Notes: generated from the sequence alone by a model not told the origin. A stretch of 64,000 bases of DNA from Entrophospora sp. SA101 (GCA_958430865.1 CAUDNR010001491.1:1-64000); one strand, 5' to 3'. Shown: positions 39,623 through 49,577, counted from the first letter of the stretch. Translations and numbers: made by a program.

Positions 39623-40726
39623 ATGGAAAGCATTACGGTTATCCTAGCAATAATTATTTTTCTTTTACTAGTTTCTCTACTATACTGCTTATTTTTCCAC
39701 TTACCAAATAAGCAAAAAGAGAAAGATAATGAATTATCTCAAAAAATTTCACAAGACTTAAAGAATAATGAAGAATTAGTAAAGTCCTTGCTAGAAAATT
39801 TTAAGGGGGAGTTAGAAAAACAAAAGGAAAAAAATAATGCTTTGACCGAGAAGATTACACTTTCTCTTGACAAAAATGAATCATTAATAAAATTACGTTT
39901 AGAGAATTTAAGCACAGAGATGAAAAATAATGTAGCGCAGCCCTTGGAGAAAATTAATAGTATTCTTCTACACCCTTTTCAACGCGGAAAATTGGGAAAT
40001 TCACAATTAGACCAGCTATTATCCTTATATTTACCTAAGGATCACAAAGTTTATCAAATAGAATTCAGCCTCAAGAAAAAAAGAGCCAATGGTGATGGTC
40101 TAAGGGTAGACGCAATCGTTTTCGGTGTGGATGGTAAAAACAATATCGCTATTGATAGTAAATTTCCGCTCGAGAATTATCTCTTATCAGCAGATAGTAA
40201 ATTAACTAAAGAGCAAAGGGAAGAGTTCGAAAAAAAATTCAAGAATGACTTAAAGAACCACATTAAGAAAGTTGCCGAGTACATTTCGGAATTAGACAGC
40301 ACAAAACATGCTATTATGTTTGTTCCTTCAGAAGTTATTTTTGCAAAAATTAATGAGAATAATTTTTACGAAATTATTGAGTTAGCATTGGAAAAAAAAG
40401 TTACTATTTGTTCTCCTATACTTTTGGTTGTTATTATTGATCAAATACTTTGAGCAAATAAAACTTGGGAGCAATATAAAAATGTGGATAGAATAATTTT
40501 AGAATTGGATAAGTTTTGAGAAGACCTTGACCGATTTCAAGGAAGGTGAGAAAAGATAATCAAGTCAGCTAAGGATCATCAGGAGGCTATAAACAAATTA
40601 GACCTTACCACCAACAAACTAATCAAACATGGCGAAAAAATTAAAAAAGGAGAAAATAATTTACTAAAAGCAAAAACTGAAATGGCAGCAGTTTTGCAAG
40701 GAGAAAGCCGAGAAGAAGAATTATAA
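39623..40726 (+). CDS. rmuC: RmuC-family DNA recombination protein
   Basis: 367 residues. N-terminal membrane helix (TVILAIIIFLLLVSLLYCLF), coiled coil 35-100, then the RmuC nuclease-like domain: QRGKLGNSQLDQLLSLYL, 'GDGLRVDAIVFGVDGKNNIA' and IDSKFPLENYLLSAD, plus AIMFVPSEVIFA. RmuC limits inversions and other rearrangements at short inverted repeats in E. coli. UGA-Trp in the C-terminal helix bundle. Lies between the giant coiled-coil gene and an LRR-LRAT gene. Confidence 0.85.
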
Positions 40727-40806
40727 AATAAAGTCTGATGATTTAAGAATGACATGATCAGTTATTAGGAGAAAGAATAAAAAAAAGCAATAAATATTAA
40801 AAACAT

Positions 40807-42495
40807 ATGGTAAATGCCCAAGAATATATAAACGAAAATTATCCCTTAGAAAAACGAGCCAATATTACTGAATTAGATCTTAATAATAAAAATCTAGAGG
40901 GTTCTTTAGATCTAACTACTTTCATTAATCTTCGTAAATTGAATGTCTCCTTTAACAAGTTAAATGACATTGGATTATCTAATTCCGGTAACTTGGAAGA
41001 ATTTGATTGCTCCTACAATCAGTTCAATCGTCCCTATTCTCATAACCAATTTACTAATAAATGAGCACTTTCTTTAAAAAAACTTAATAATTCTTATAAC
41101 AGAATACCTAGTTTCGGATTTATTGGTTCGAATCTTACTCATTTAGACATTACTAGTAATAACTTAACTAAGTTGGATGTCCATGAGGCTAGCAATTTAA
41201 TTGAATTGAAATGTTCAGGTAATCCTATTACTAACTTAAGTTTGCCTTCTAATCCCAGTCCTAATTTTGTTGATTGTTCTATTTTGCCATCAATAAATAA
41301 TTCTACTTCTTTTAGTTTAATTGCTCCTATAGCGTTAGGGATCGTTGCGGTCGGAGTTGTCTCTGTTGGTGGAATAACTTACTATCTAATAATCCGAAAG
41401 AAAAGAGAAAAAATTAGAAAACAAATAAGTCAAGTAGCGGAAGAAAGCGGCCAAGAAACAAAGTCAGAAATAGCAGATTTAGTAGAATTATTAATAAAGG
41501 AAAAACTGGCAAAAAAAGGAGAAGTTTTGGAAAAAATAACTTTTCCTAAACCTTGATTTAATGAGGACTGCGCATTAGTCATCAGCAGGAAAGATGGAAT
41601 AATTGGAAATAGCGAATATAATTTATGGGTAGCAGTTTATGAACCTTCTTTTAGAAAAGTCAAGCAAGATATTAATTTAATAAAATTTGTAAAAAAGTTG
41701 CCGGTGATTAAAGAAAAGTTGGGTGAAATAATAAAATACTTCGGAGAAGCTTTGAATGGTGATCATCCTGCTGTAGAACTATATAATAATATCTATACTA
41801 CCGAACTGCCTTCCCTAAATCAAAACTATAAAAATGTATCAAAAAAAGAGATAGAAATACCTACTCAATTTGAGCCTGATGATTATATTAGACCTTATGA
41901 CATTATTAAAAGGAAAATAAAAGGCACTCTCGCTTACCATTATGCTATTTACTTAGGTAATAAGCAAGTAGTTCATATTTCTGGCAAAGAAGTAATAGGT
42001 AAAACTGATGGCTTTCATGCTCGAAAAGATAGCTGAGAAACATTTTTGAATGGAGCAAAAGAAATAGAGATCCATCATCCCTTTATTCCTTTCAAAAGAC
42101 CAGAACTGATTCAGGAACATATTGATATAGCAGAAAAAGTCAGATATGGCCAAGGTAAATACAAATTGTTTGGTAATAATTGCGAGCATTTTGCCACCAT
42201 GTGTGTCTATGGTTTGGGTATGTCGCAACAAGCCAAGAGTGTAACAGGAAAGGCTGATTATTTACTAAAAGTAATAGAAGAAAACAATAAACTTTTTGAA
42301 GAGTTAGAAAAAAACCACCTAAATAGTGAATCTGAATCTAATCAATCAATAGAAATCTATAATCAAAGAGAAAATGTCTTCCATAATAATAGCACTTCCT
42401 TACTTTCGAATTTAGAAGAAACAAATGATGATATTGAATTGGAGAATTTATCACTTCAAGCACAAATTGAAGTTAATTCCAATCAAAATAATTAA
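40807..42495 (+). CDS. LRR-TM-LRAT fusion protein
   Basis: 562 residues, one frame with UGA-Trp. 1-20: cap NAQEYINENYPLEKRA. 20-160: LRRs. 170-197: membrane helix (LIAPIALGIVAVGVVSVGGI) and basic stop-transfer. 200-330: helical linker. 355-480: LRAT/NlpC-type domain with DIIKRK, YHYAIYLGNK (His) and GNNCEHFATMCVYG (Cys). The helix would place the LRRs outside and the acyltransferase-like domain inside, or the reverse. The LRAT part is close to that of 2378-3313 (FIPFKRPELI shared). The 3' end overlaps the convergent gene at 42473. Confidence 0.75.
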
Positions 42496-42685
42496 AAATC
42501 CTTAACTTACTTCTTTCCTTATGAATGCTAAGAATATCTTGACAAACCATTTGCAAGTTTCGGAATAATTCGGTAATAAATACTTTACCATCTATTTCTG
42601 GACTAATGGCATTGGTAAACTTGATTTCTGGCTCATGTAAGCAATGAGTGATTAGGTCTTTAAAATCAAAAACGACTTGGAGCAT
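42473..42685 (-). CDS. small hypothetical protein (70 aa), possible Panacea partner
   Basis: 70 residues (LQVVFDFKDLITHCLHEPEI, MVCQDILSIHKERS). No family recognised. It directly follows the Panacea-like gene 42688-43166 on the same strand, where the toxin or partner gene of such pairs often lies; that is the only basis for a link. Confidence 0.4.
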   Translation of the reverse strand: MLQVVFDFKDLITHCLHEPEIKFTNAISPEIDGKVFITELFRNLQMVCQDILSIHKERSKLRIFNYFDWN

Positions 42686-42687
42686 TT

Positions 42688-43166
42688 AACTAGTAAGAGC
42701 AATAAATTTTGGCTGGCTCTAGGAAGATATGAGGAGTTATTTCTCCGTTGACTTGTTCGCGGGCTTGTTCTCAGGATTCGTCCTCGCTTCGGAAAAAGAA
42801 ATCTATATTACCTTGCTTTTTAGAAGTCTGATAATCTCGGTAAGTTTTAGTCAGATAAGACTTAATTGCTTTATCTTCTATATCTGCCACTGACTCAAAT
42901 AAACAATCCATCGTTCCATGTTCTTTAAAATGGTATTTCATTTGTCGATAAACTGATTCCAGCATAGGTCCGCCTTCTCAGGCTTGAAATTTTTCTTTGA
43001 AGAGGACTTTGCTTTCTTTTTTTAGGACTTCCCGGTAAGTGAGATAAATCATATCTTGCATTAGTCGGTAATCTTCAATGCCTTTTCCATAAAAATACTT
43101 CGCTACTGATAGAGGCTCAATATTTAGGTTTTTTAATTTTTGATTTGATAATGTGCGGGCTTTCAT
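42688..43166 (-). CDS. Panacea-domain (DUF4065-like) protein
   Basis: About 159 residues with UGA-Trp. Residues 18-75 carry YFYGKGIEDYRLMQDMIYLT then FKEKFQAWEGGPMLESVYRQ, a good match to the Panacea 'ii...LQKLLYyaq...f.AW.yGPV.p.vY'. Family members act as antitoxins or chaperone adaptors. This copy sits at the 3' end of the minus-strand element 42.5-53.5 kb, whereas the first (6481-6999) is beside a toxin candidate. End position near 42688 approximate. Confidence 0.6.
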
Positions 43167-43213
43167 GATAATATAAATATTATATAAGTCATTTTAACCT
43201 AAATGCCTTAGCA

Positions 43214-43480
43214 CTAGGCTTTAATTTGCTCTTTTTGTTCTTTTTCTAACTTCAATGCTTGCTGATATTGCTGAATTTCTAACTCTACTGTCTGAGTTTT
43301 TTTAGTCAATTTTTGGATTTTGTCTTGTAAGCGACTGAGATAGCAACTCCTTTTTTTAATGAGATAAGTAAATACGCCTTGCTTGGTGCGCAAATCTATT
43401 TGTGGTAAAGAAGAGCAGTTAGTGCAGCCTTGACAAGCATAGTTTTGGATTTTTATTTTTTCTAAATCGGGGTAGAGCAT
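43214..43480 (-). CDS. small zinc-binding coiled-coil protein
   Basis: 88 residues: CQGCTNC near residue 18 and a later Cys (KRSCYLS), then a coiled coil (LQDKIQKLTKKTQTVELEIQ) to the end. Fits the run of short Cys-bearing genes in this element. Function unknown. Confidence 0.55.
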   Translation of the reverse strand: MLYPDLEKIKIQNYACQGCTNCSSLPQIDLRTKQGVFTYLIKKRSCYLSRLQDKIQKLTKKTQTVELEIQQYQQALKLEKEQKEQIKA

Positions 43481-43519
43481 TTATTAATTGTTTTTTTTTA
43501 TATTAATGCTGATAAGTGG

Positions 43520-44005
43520 TTAATGGTGGTATTTTTTTAAATAAGTTAAACTGGGATGAGACTTTTTTTGCATTTTGGCTAATTGCTCTAATAATCAAAA
43601 TTCGTAAGTTTGGCGGATAAATCAATCGAGAACTGCCGTAATTAAACCATGAGTAGAATCATCATGTTTGCCCGCTTGCTTGGGGTCGTAATCAGCAATT
43701 AAACAATGAGCAATTTCATGGGCAATAGTGTTAGCCAGGTTAGGTAAACCATATTCGGGGTTGTTAGTGATATTAAATTGCTCCGTAATGAAAAGTGAGT
43801 TCAGATAAATTACTTTGGTGTAAATTTTCAAGTTCCCTACTTTATCATAAGTCAGATCAGTTTTGCCGTATCAATTATGGCTATAACAAAAACCGCCAAA
43901 CTTAATAACGGTGCAACGATAAGGCGGATAATCAAAAAGATAACTTAATGTTTGTTGAGCTTCCTGATAAACACCGTTGATAAACTGCTCAAAAAAGCTA
44001 TCCAT
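43520..44005 (-). CDS. SprT-like zinc metalloprotease
   Basis: 161 residues with UGA-Trp. The zinc motif ANTIAHEIAHCLIADYDP is the HExxH of SprT/Spartan-like proteases, followed by a third-ligand candidate HDDSTHG about 18 residues on, with 'KVIYLNSLFI' before it. Such proteins process DNA-protein crosslinks or act in phage and plasmid biology. Small size matches mobile-element SprT-like proteins. Confidence 0.7.
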
Positions 44006-44007
44006 TA

Positions 44008-44223
44008 TTACTTAGATTTCTTTTGGCTCTTTTCCGTTTCAGCAAATTCTTCTCGCCCACAAATAATAGTTTGACTGTGTTGACTGGGATCTACCTTGTG
44101 TTTTTTGGCTTTTTTGATAAAAGTAGCGAAGGCTTTTTTGGTTGCTTCATCCAATTCCAACTTGGCTTCACCTTGGAGCAGAGATTTATATTGTTGCTTA
44201 GTTGTTTTTGATTTAGTTACCAT
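44008..44223 (-). CDS. small basic protein (71 aa)
   Basis: 71 residues, Lys-rich (KKAFATFIKKAKKHKVDPSQ), two predicted helices, no Cys pair. Three bases upstream of the SprT-like gene, so co-translated. Function unknown. Confidence 0.5.
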   Translation of the reverse strand: MVTKSKTTKQQYKSLLQGEAKLELDEATKKAFATFIKKAKKHKVDPSQHSQTIICGREEFAETEKSQKKSK

Positions 44224-44300
44224 AATATTATATGATAAGTTTTAATACTTTTGCTGATTTGTTAATTAGTCTTTGTAAAAGTAAGCAGTGCCGGAAGCTT

Positions 44301-44489
44301 TTAACCATTTTCCTGTAATCACTTTTCTATTTTGGCTTGCTCTTTTTGGTAATCTTTGATTTGTTTCACTAGCTGTTCTAACTGTTTGTGGGTGAATTTA
44401 ACTTTGACACTAAGTTTATAGATTTGTAACTGGTAATGGCGAATTAGTTCTTTTTTACGGATAACTTCTTCTTTGGTAGGTTTAGTCAT
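44301..44489 (-). CDS. small helical protein (62 aa)
   Basis: ATG at 44489, TAA at 44301. All-helical, K/E/Q-rich (TKEEVIRKKELIRHYQLQIY), with UGA-Trp near the end. Its 3' end overlaps a possible 26-codon ORF starting at 44307. First gene after the structured gene-free region. Function unknown. Confidence 0.45.
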
Positions 44490-44587
44490 GAGGAGTTTTA
44501 AGAAAGCATTCTGAACTTAGAACTTTTGAGAAAAAATTACAAAAAATAATAGCAACTATCGCTAAACCTTAAAATATCATATATTAC

Positions 44588-44665
44588 TCTTTGAATAGAA
44601 CTGGTAAAGACTGGTTATTCGAAATAGCCAATTTCTACCAGTTAATCTACCAGTTCTTTTGAGAG
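44588..44665 (-). repeat. palindromic element, copy 2
   Basis: AACTGGTAAAGACTGGTTAT / ATAGCCAATTTCTACCAGTT arms around TCGAA: an imperfect 20-bp palindrome. Its reverse complement aligns with 12461-12520 over the centre and both arms. Confidence 0.55.
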
Positions 44666-45229
44666 AATAATATTAATAAAATTGGCTTTAATTAATAATC
44701 ATCTTTTCTCAATTTTTTATTAAAAGAGTGGAGGTTATTATTTCCGTTAGTGATGCATTATTGAGCATTAAAAAGACTATTTTTCCAAAATAAGTAGTTA
44801 CTAAAAGTGTTCTTTTTGCCTGGTAGTTATTTATTTTGGGGAAGTTTCACTGACTCTCTCCTAATACACGTGTATTCATGGGCATAACACAGAAAGCAAA
44901 ATATTGGAAAGTTAAGAAGTAGTGATTCATAACTGACTGCATCATCAACAAATTATACCTAAAAAGTTGATGGTGGGACCAATGAGAAACAGGTCCAACA
45001 ACTAACAAGAGGTTAACTCTTGAATAAGACTGGTATCAATTAGTCTCATTGAAGAATTAATTCATTTATATATTATATTTTAGGGTGTAGGGGATATACA
45101 CCTTTTAATTTATCATGCCCCAAGAAGACCCCCTATCCTCTTTTAGGCGGGGGATGGATAACTCAGGTTAGGTCGCTACTTTCATAGTGTTATAAATTGA
45201 TGTATGGGATAATTTAGTGTAAGTTTATG
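44666..45229. other. gene-free structured region
   Basis: No ORF with support. Contains a perfect 14-bp palindrome AATACACGTGTATT (44863-44876), hairpins CAAGAG-gttaa-CTCTTG and AGACT-...-AGTCT near 45010-45045, and CCCCC (45129) / GGGGG (45149). Candidate origin, structured RNA or regulatory region of the minus-strand element; the next genes leftwards start at 44489. Confidence 0.4.
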
Positions 45230-45568
45230 TTACTTTTTCAAAAACAAAGAAGTCCGTGGATGCTCTCCGGCATAGGGACGGATTTCTTTTTTAATTTTGG
45301 TAATTTCGGCTTGGTCGGCTAAGCACTCTAATTCGTAATCACGTTGTAAATCTAGTCAAAGTTCCGCCGAAGTGCCAAAATAAACACTTAATCTTAAAGC
45401 CGTGTCTATAGTAATTGGTCTTTTACCTTGACAGATTTCATTGATCCGCCGAAAAGAGATTTTGAGTTTTTGGGCTAATTGGCTCTGGCTAATACCACGT
45501 GGGATTAATAATTCCTCCTTTAGTATTTCGCCGGGATGGATGGGAGCCATTTTTTTCTTTTGGTTCAT
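45230..45568 (-). CDS. higA: HigA-type antitoxin (HTH)
   Basis: 112 residues. Canonical HigA start PIHPGEILKEELLIPRGISQ, then helix-turn-helix SQLAQKLKISFRRINEICQG and ITIDTALRLSVYFGTSAELW, the XRE-family antitoxin signature. UGA-Trp at the SAELW position. HigA binds and silences the HigB RNase and represses the operon. An internal start at MAPIHPG is equally good. Lies 39 bases downstream of higB, the usual HigBA order. Confidence 0.9.
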
Positions 45569-45607
45569 AAGTTTAAATAGGGTAGGTTGGTTTTTAAATT
45601 GATTTTT

Positions 45608-45907
45608 TTATAAATTGGCTTTTTGATAATGTTTTGTTAGATCAACTTCATAAGCGTGGTTGTCTTTGCCTCATTTAAAAATAATGCGGTATTGCTCATT
45701 AATTCGAATGCTACATCATCCTTTTCAATCACCTTTCATTTCTTCTAGATCATCGCGGAAGAAGTTTTTTAGTCCTTGCCAACTGTGTTCCCGATGGAGA
45801 ACTTTTAATTTATTCAATAGCCTTTTGGCAATATGTTTTATTTTTGGTAAAGATAGACGCTGGAAAAAGAAGTCAGCTAACTTTTTTCTTCTAAAATTTT
45901 TTATCAT
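45608..45907 (-). CDS. higB: HigB/RelE-family mRNA interferase toxin
   Basis: 99 residues with three UGA-Trp. Conserved 'KLADFFFQRLS' start, LNKLKVLHREHSWQGLKNF helices and the C-terminal strand SIRINEQYRIIFKW followed by VDLTKHY, the HigB pattern with catalytic basic residues near RINEQYR and a C-terminal His-Tyr. It cleaves translating mRNA at the ribosome and is neutralised by HigA just downstream. A complete pair, usually plasmid- or island-borne. Confidence 0.88.
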
Positions 45908-45974
45908 TTATTTTTTGGTTTATATAACGTTAAGCGTCCTATAACGCTATATGTTATATTTTAATTGTTTGTGA

Positions 45975-46271
45975 CTAATTTGATAACTCTTCCCATTCTT
46001 TTAATCTTCAACCCCGGGTTCTTTTTTCGTAAGTGAAGAGGTATTTTTTGTTGTGATAAGTTTGCTGTTCGAGAGTAGTTCAGATTTCTTTACTGACTAA
46101 GTTGGGGAAGGCATAGATTACTTCTTGGGTTTTTTTGGTGAAGAGGCTTTCGGAAGCAATTTCTAAGTAATAGAAGGGTTGGCCTTTATATTGGCTTTTG
46201 CTGGATACTTGGCCTAAGAAGCAGTAGTTGATGGTGCCAATTAGTTGGTGCAGTTTGCGGGGTTTAGTCAT
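45975..46271 (-). CDS. OB-fold-like small protein
   Basis: 98 residues. Beta-rich pattern with 'LIGTINYCFLGQVSSKSQYK' and GQPFYYLEIASESLFTKKTQ resembles single-strand DNA-binding OB folds and is similar in layout to 46709-46993. ATG overlaps the stop of the previous gene (ATGACTAA), so coupled translation. UGA-Trp twice in the tail. Possible accessory SSB of a mobile element. Confidence 0.5.
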
Positions 46272-46536
46272 CTTCGGTGCTGTGATAACTGTCAACTAAA
46301 GAGCAAAGGCCTTCTTCTAGGATTATGGGTTGGCCTCAGTCATCCAGTTGTTGACCTTTTTGGTCTTCTAAAAGTTGCAAAGTTTCTTTTAAGTCTGCGA
46401 CTAGACTATAAAGAGTATCAGCATCTCAAGTTTCCGGGTCATCCGAATTGATGACTTGGGCTTCGTTAATTTGGTTGAGGAGTTGGTGTAAAGTTTCTAA
46501 TTTTTTGCTGATTTGTTTGTGCAGTTTTTGGGACAT
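46264..46536 (-). CDS. small acidic helical protein (90 aa)
   Basis: ATG at 46536. Helical and acidic (DDPETWDADTLYSLVADLKE), with UGA-Trp twice. Overlaps the OB-fold-like gene by eight bases. No motif recognised. Confidence 0.5.
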
Positions 46537-46573
46537 AGTTTGTAAAATTCTTTATTCTTTAAGAAGAAAATAA

Positions 46574-46708
46574 TTAAAAATTATTTCTTTCTTGCTTTTG
46601 ATAGTCAATTAGGTGTTGTTGAGCTTGCGGACAGACATATTTTTGGGTGGGGTCTTCGCGGACTCGCTGGCAACCTCAACAGCCATTTTTATAAATTAGT
46701 TGGGGCAT
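46574..46708 (-). CDS. small zinc-knuckle protein (44 aa)
   Basis: ATG at 46708 overlaps the stop of the SSB-like gene. Contains CWGC and a single later Cys (YVCPQAQQ); UGA-Trp inside the knuckle. Too short to assign. Confidence 0.4.
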
Positions 46709-46993
46709 TTATACTATTTCAATTTTTTGGACTTTATAAAAAGTGCCTTGATTATTTTGGTTGGGAAGTTCTTGGTAAGTGATTAAAACTTGGCGATTAA
46801 TGAAGTTGTGGGGAGCATTAGTTAAAGTGGTTAAAGTTTCGGCTGGCAGACTGAAACTAAAGGCATAAAAATAACGAGTCGGCATTCCGGCTAAACTGAG
46901 GCGGAAGTAAGGATTGTTGTTTTTGTCGAATTTCGGTTCGATATCTAAGATAGTGGCTTTGATTTGTAATTCTTGGGGCATGTTAGAGGTCAA
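46709..46993 (-). CDS. single-stranded DNA-binding-like OB-fold protein
   Basis: 94 residues. Strand order fits an SSB-type OB fold: LQIKATILDIEPKFDKNNNP, YFRLSLAGMPTRYFYAFSFS, RQVLITYQELPNQNNQGTFY, KVQKIEIV. Shorter than chromosomal SSB and lacking its acidic tip, as in phage or plasmid SSBs. Neighbour 45975-46271 may be its relative. Confidence 0.55.
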   Translation of the reverse strand: MTSNMPQELQIKATILDIEPKFDKNNNPYFRLSLAGMPTRYFYAFSFSLPAETLTTLTNAPHNFINRQVLITYQELPNQNNQGTFYKVQKIEIV

Positions 46994-47198
46994 TATTTAT
47001 TTGCGGTTTCGGTCGTTGGCAGTGCTGGCAAGCCTTACCGGTAATGGTGCGGTCTTTTCAGTGCCAAAGGATGATTTGGTGCAGGGGTTTTAACTTTTTA
47101 CAGTTAGGACATTTGATTTTGAGAAGGTAAAGGGATGAAGAGGCCAGTAATAAGCCCAGGATTATTCCGAGCAGGAGGATGATTAGTAAAGTGAACAT
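46983..47198 (-). CDS. membrane zinc-ribbon protein (71 aa)
   Basis: N-terminal membrane helix (FTLLIILLLGIILGLLLASS) then CPNC and CQHC, a zinc ribbon. UGA-Trp between (LWHWKDRT). Overlaps the SSB-like start by 11 bases. Function unknown. Confidence 0.55.
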
Positions 47199-47263
47199 AG
47201 ATTTTAATTTATCATTTAATTCTTCTGTCATATTAATTCTTAATTTCTAAAATCCTCTTTCTT

Positions 47264-48109
47264 TAAATCACTCACTTCATTTTTGACTAATAAAACTCTT
47301 TTATCATGCTGACTTGCTATGGCGGGGTAGTAAGGGGCAATAACAGTAAAGTTCATCTTCTTACAATTATCACAACTATAATCTGTTTCCCCGCGGCATT
47401 TACCCATGTATTTTTTCATACAATCAGAGCAAGGTTTGACTAGAAAATGATTATTGCTTTCAATTATACTTTTACAGATGTTGGGATTATCATCAATAAA
47501 AACATCAAAATCCTTGGCAAAATATTTTATTCAATCACATTTTGTATTTGCTCCTGGTTGGATTTTCATTTCCTCTGAAAGTAATCGTAATTGAATATTT
47601 GCTGGCAAAGGTGCACCAACAGAAGCAAGTTTAGCAAGTTTAAAAAAAGTTTCTTTAAATACTTCATATTTTCTCTCATCACTAGTAGATAAGAATATTA
47701 ACTTTTCCACTTTATCCTCTTTGATTAATTTCAATAAATCCTCAGCTAAGGTTAAAAATGGTGCTTGTAAATAAAAATCGGGGGAACTTGCTACTTTTTT
47801 ATATTCTCTTTCTAATTCCTCATAGTTACCTCTAATTTTTAATTCAAAGCCATAAGGAGAATAATCAAACACAATTTCATTTTCTAATTTGCCTCCTCAA
47901 AATTCTTTAAAAAATTTAGAAAAGTTTATACAGTTGAAATTAAAACATTCTACTCCATTTTTTTTATGGAGCATCCTTTCTGAGGCTCTTGCTAAACAAA
48001 AAGGTTCAGTGGACTGGATTACCTCATCTCAGTCGCAAATTATTTTTAATTTCTTATTCGTGTTTTTATAGTAGTCGTAGAGACTGGTTATTATTTGTTT
48101 ATTTTCCAT
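47264..48109 (-). CDS. HAD-like hydrolase domain protein
   Basis: About 281 residues with UGA-Trp codons. HAD-type motifs: 'KLKIICDWDEVIQ' (motif I DxD), LIFLSTSDERKYEVF (motif II Ser/Thr) and DFDVFIDDNPNIC (motif IV). The C-terminus adds zinc pairs CSDC...C and CDNC. HAD proteins are phosphatases or nucleotidases; a nucleic-acid end-processing role would fit a mobile element. The exact 3' end is uncertain by about 25 bases. Confidence 0.55.
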
Positions 48110-48242
48110 AGATTTCTTTTCTTTTTTGCTGGTTCCTTTCCGTTCATGTTTGAATTTGGATAATTCAGCAAGCTGCTTTATTTAACTGTTCGTTTTGCTC
48201 TTGGAGCGAAAAGTTGTTTTTATTTTCTTTTTCTCGGTTCAT
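48099..48242 (-). CDS. small protein (47 aa)
   Basis: ATG at 48242, TAA at 48099, UGA-Trp twice (AACWIIQIQTWTERN). Start and stop overlap neighbours by a few bases, the packing typical of this cluster. Function unknown. Confidence 0.35.
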
Positions 48243-48472
48243 TATTTTTCTAGTCATTTTTTAGTATTTCAATTAGTTTCGCAGGGCGGACAAAATCCCT
48301 CAATGGTTAACTGCTCTGTGCTGTCTTTTTTACATTCTAAACAATACCTAATTCCCGCTAATTCTAATAAACTGCGGCGGGTAATTATCTAGTTGGCTAA
48401 TCTTTGTTTAACTTCTTTTAATAAATCACTGTCGGAAATATGTTTTAATTCTTTATTTAATGTCATAGTCAT
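48242..48472 (-). pseudogene. small zinc protein with in-frame TAG
   Basis: ATG at 48472 gives 27 residues to a TAG at 48389-48391; the same frame continues 48 codons with natural composition (ITRRSLLELAGIRYCLECKK, CPPCETNW) and a CLEC/CPPC zinc ribbon. Either two genes with a non-AUG second start or one gene with a nonsense change. Confidence 0.4.
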
Positions 48473-48492
48473 ATAATTTTCAAGTCATATTT

Positions 48493-49032
48493 TTAAATAT
48501 TATTTGGGTTTTCTAGTAATTTCCTGTCCGTGTCTCATTGGGCTAACTGTTGTAAATAACTTTCTTTAGCTTTTATTTGTGCTTGGTAATAAGTGTTCTT
48601 GGTATCTTCAGTTTGGCTGATATTTTGAGTCCGACCTAATAAATAACTGTCACTAAATCGTTCTTGGCCTAATTTATTCGCGCAAATCTTTAATATTTGG
48701 CTTTGTCTTATTTTATCCTTATATTGCTTAATTTCTTGGTGGGTTTTTGTGATTTCTGTGGCAATTCAGGCTTGACAATCACAATCGGAATAATCAACAT
48801 TTGCCGCATCTTGGTTTTTATATAATGGACTAGTGTAGCATTTGCAGCATAATGCCTTAGATACCATTAGGTTGGTTGTTTCTTCTAAAAAGCGGTTAAT
48901 TTTGTGGATACGATGCTTAATTAATGGTCGTTGACAATCATAACAAAAATAATTTTCTTGGTTCCGATAGCACCAAATTTTATCTTTATTAGTTTGGTAA
49001 TATGTTCGTGTTAATTCGGGTTTTGTTGCCAT
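48493..49032 (-). CDS. zinc-binding helical protein (179 aa)
   Basis: 179 residues. CYDC near 29, CCKC near 61 and CDCQAW near 85 make two zinc sites; the rest is coiled coil (EITKTHQEIKQYKDKIRQSQ). UGA-Trp at 48764 joins what a standard-code reading would split. Function unknown. Confidence 0.6.
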
Positions 49033-49036
49033 GGTT

Positions 49037-49234
49037 TTATTCTTCCATACAGTCCGCTCCGCCTAATTTAAAAAATAGGTCAGCGTTTTTGTTATCTTCC
49101 TTGTTGCTGCACTCCCGACAAATTCCCTTTTTGCTATATAAAATGTAGGCTTGTCGTTTCCAATATTCCGTTTTTTTCTTTTCTTCTGCTACTGCTTCAT
49201 TTTCTTGGCTGGTTTTACTTTCATTATTATTCAT
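49037..49234 (-). CDS. small CxxC protein (65 aa)
   Basis: 65 residues, charged coil then CRECSNKEDNK and a C-terminal Cys (GADCMEE), perhaps one zinc site. Four bases upstream of 48493-49032. Function unknown. Confidence 0.5.
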   Translation of the reverse strand: MNNNESKTSQENEAVAEEKKKTEYWKRQAYILYSKKGICRECSNKEDNKNADLFFKLGGADCMEE

Positions 49235-49262
49235 TAGTCTTAAAATTTCCTGCTTTTGGTTT

Positions 49263-49345
49263 TGGTAGCGGATAAGGGACTTGAACCCTTAAAATTCCTG
49301 CTAATCAGTGCGAAATTCAAAACCAATGGGGAGAATTACGGCTAT
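49263..49345 (-). tRNA. tRNA-like remnant (3' half only)
   Basis: Minus strand ends AAGGG-TTCAAGT-CCCTT (perfect T arm) then ATCCGCT-A-CCA (acceptor 3' strand, discriminator, encoded CCA). No matching AGCGGAT 5' strand, and the anticodon arm does not pair in any register I tried. Best read as the 3' half of a tRNA, as left by integration at a tRNA gene, or a highly divergent tRNA. Confidence 0.4.
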
Positions 49346-49346
49346 T

Positions 49347-49577
49347 TTAGTCATTATTTTTATTCTTTCTAAAAACTCAACAAATTCAGATAGTAAGAAC
49401 TAATAATAGTATTATTATAATTCCCCACGCTAAAAACGCGTCTCTTTTGTTTTCCTCATTAATTTTTTTAGAACAAGTTTCACAAAAATAACCACCATAG
49501 TATTTGCTTTCGTATTTAATTAAATCCTCTTTGGGATGCTTCTTTTCACATTTAGTGCATTTTCTTTTTTTAGTCAT
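49347..49577 (-). CDS. zinc-ribbon membrane protein (76 aa)
   Basis: CTKCEKKHP near the start and CETC near residue 34 form a zinc ribbon; residues 47-63 are a membrane helix (FLAWGIIIILLLVLTI). UGA-Trp codons extend the tail by 12 residues. Similar architecture to 46983-47198, reversed. Confidence 0.55.
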
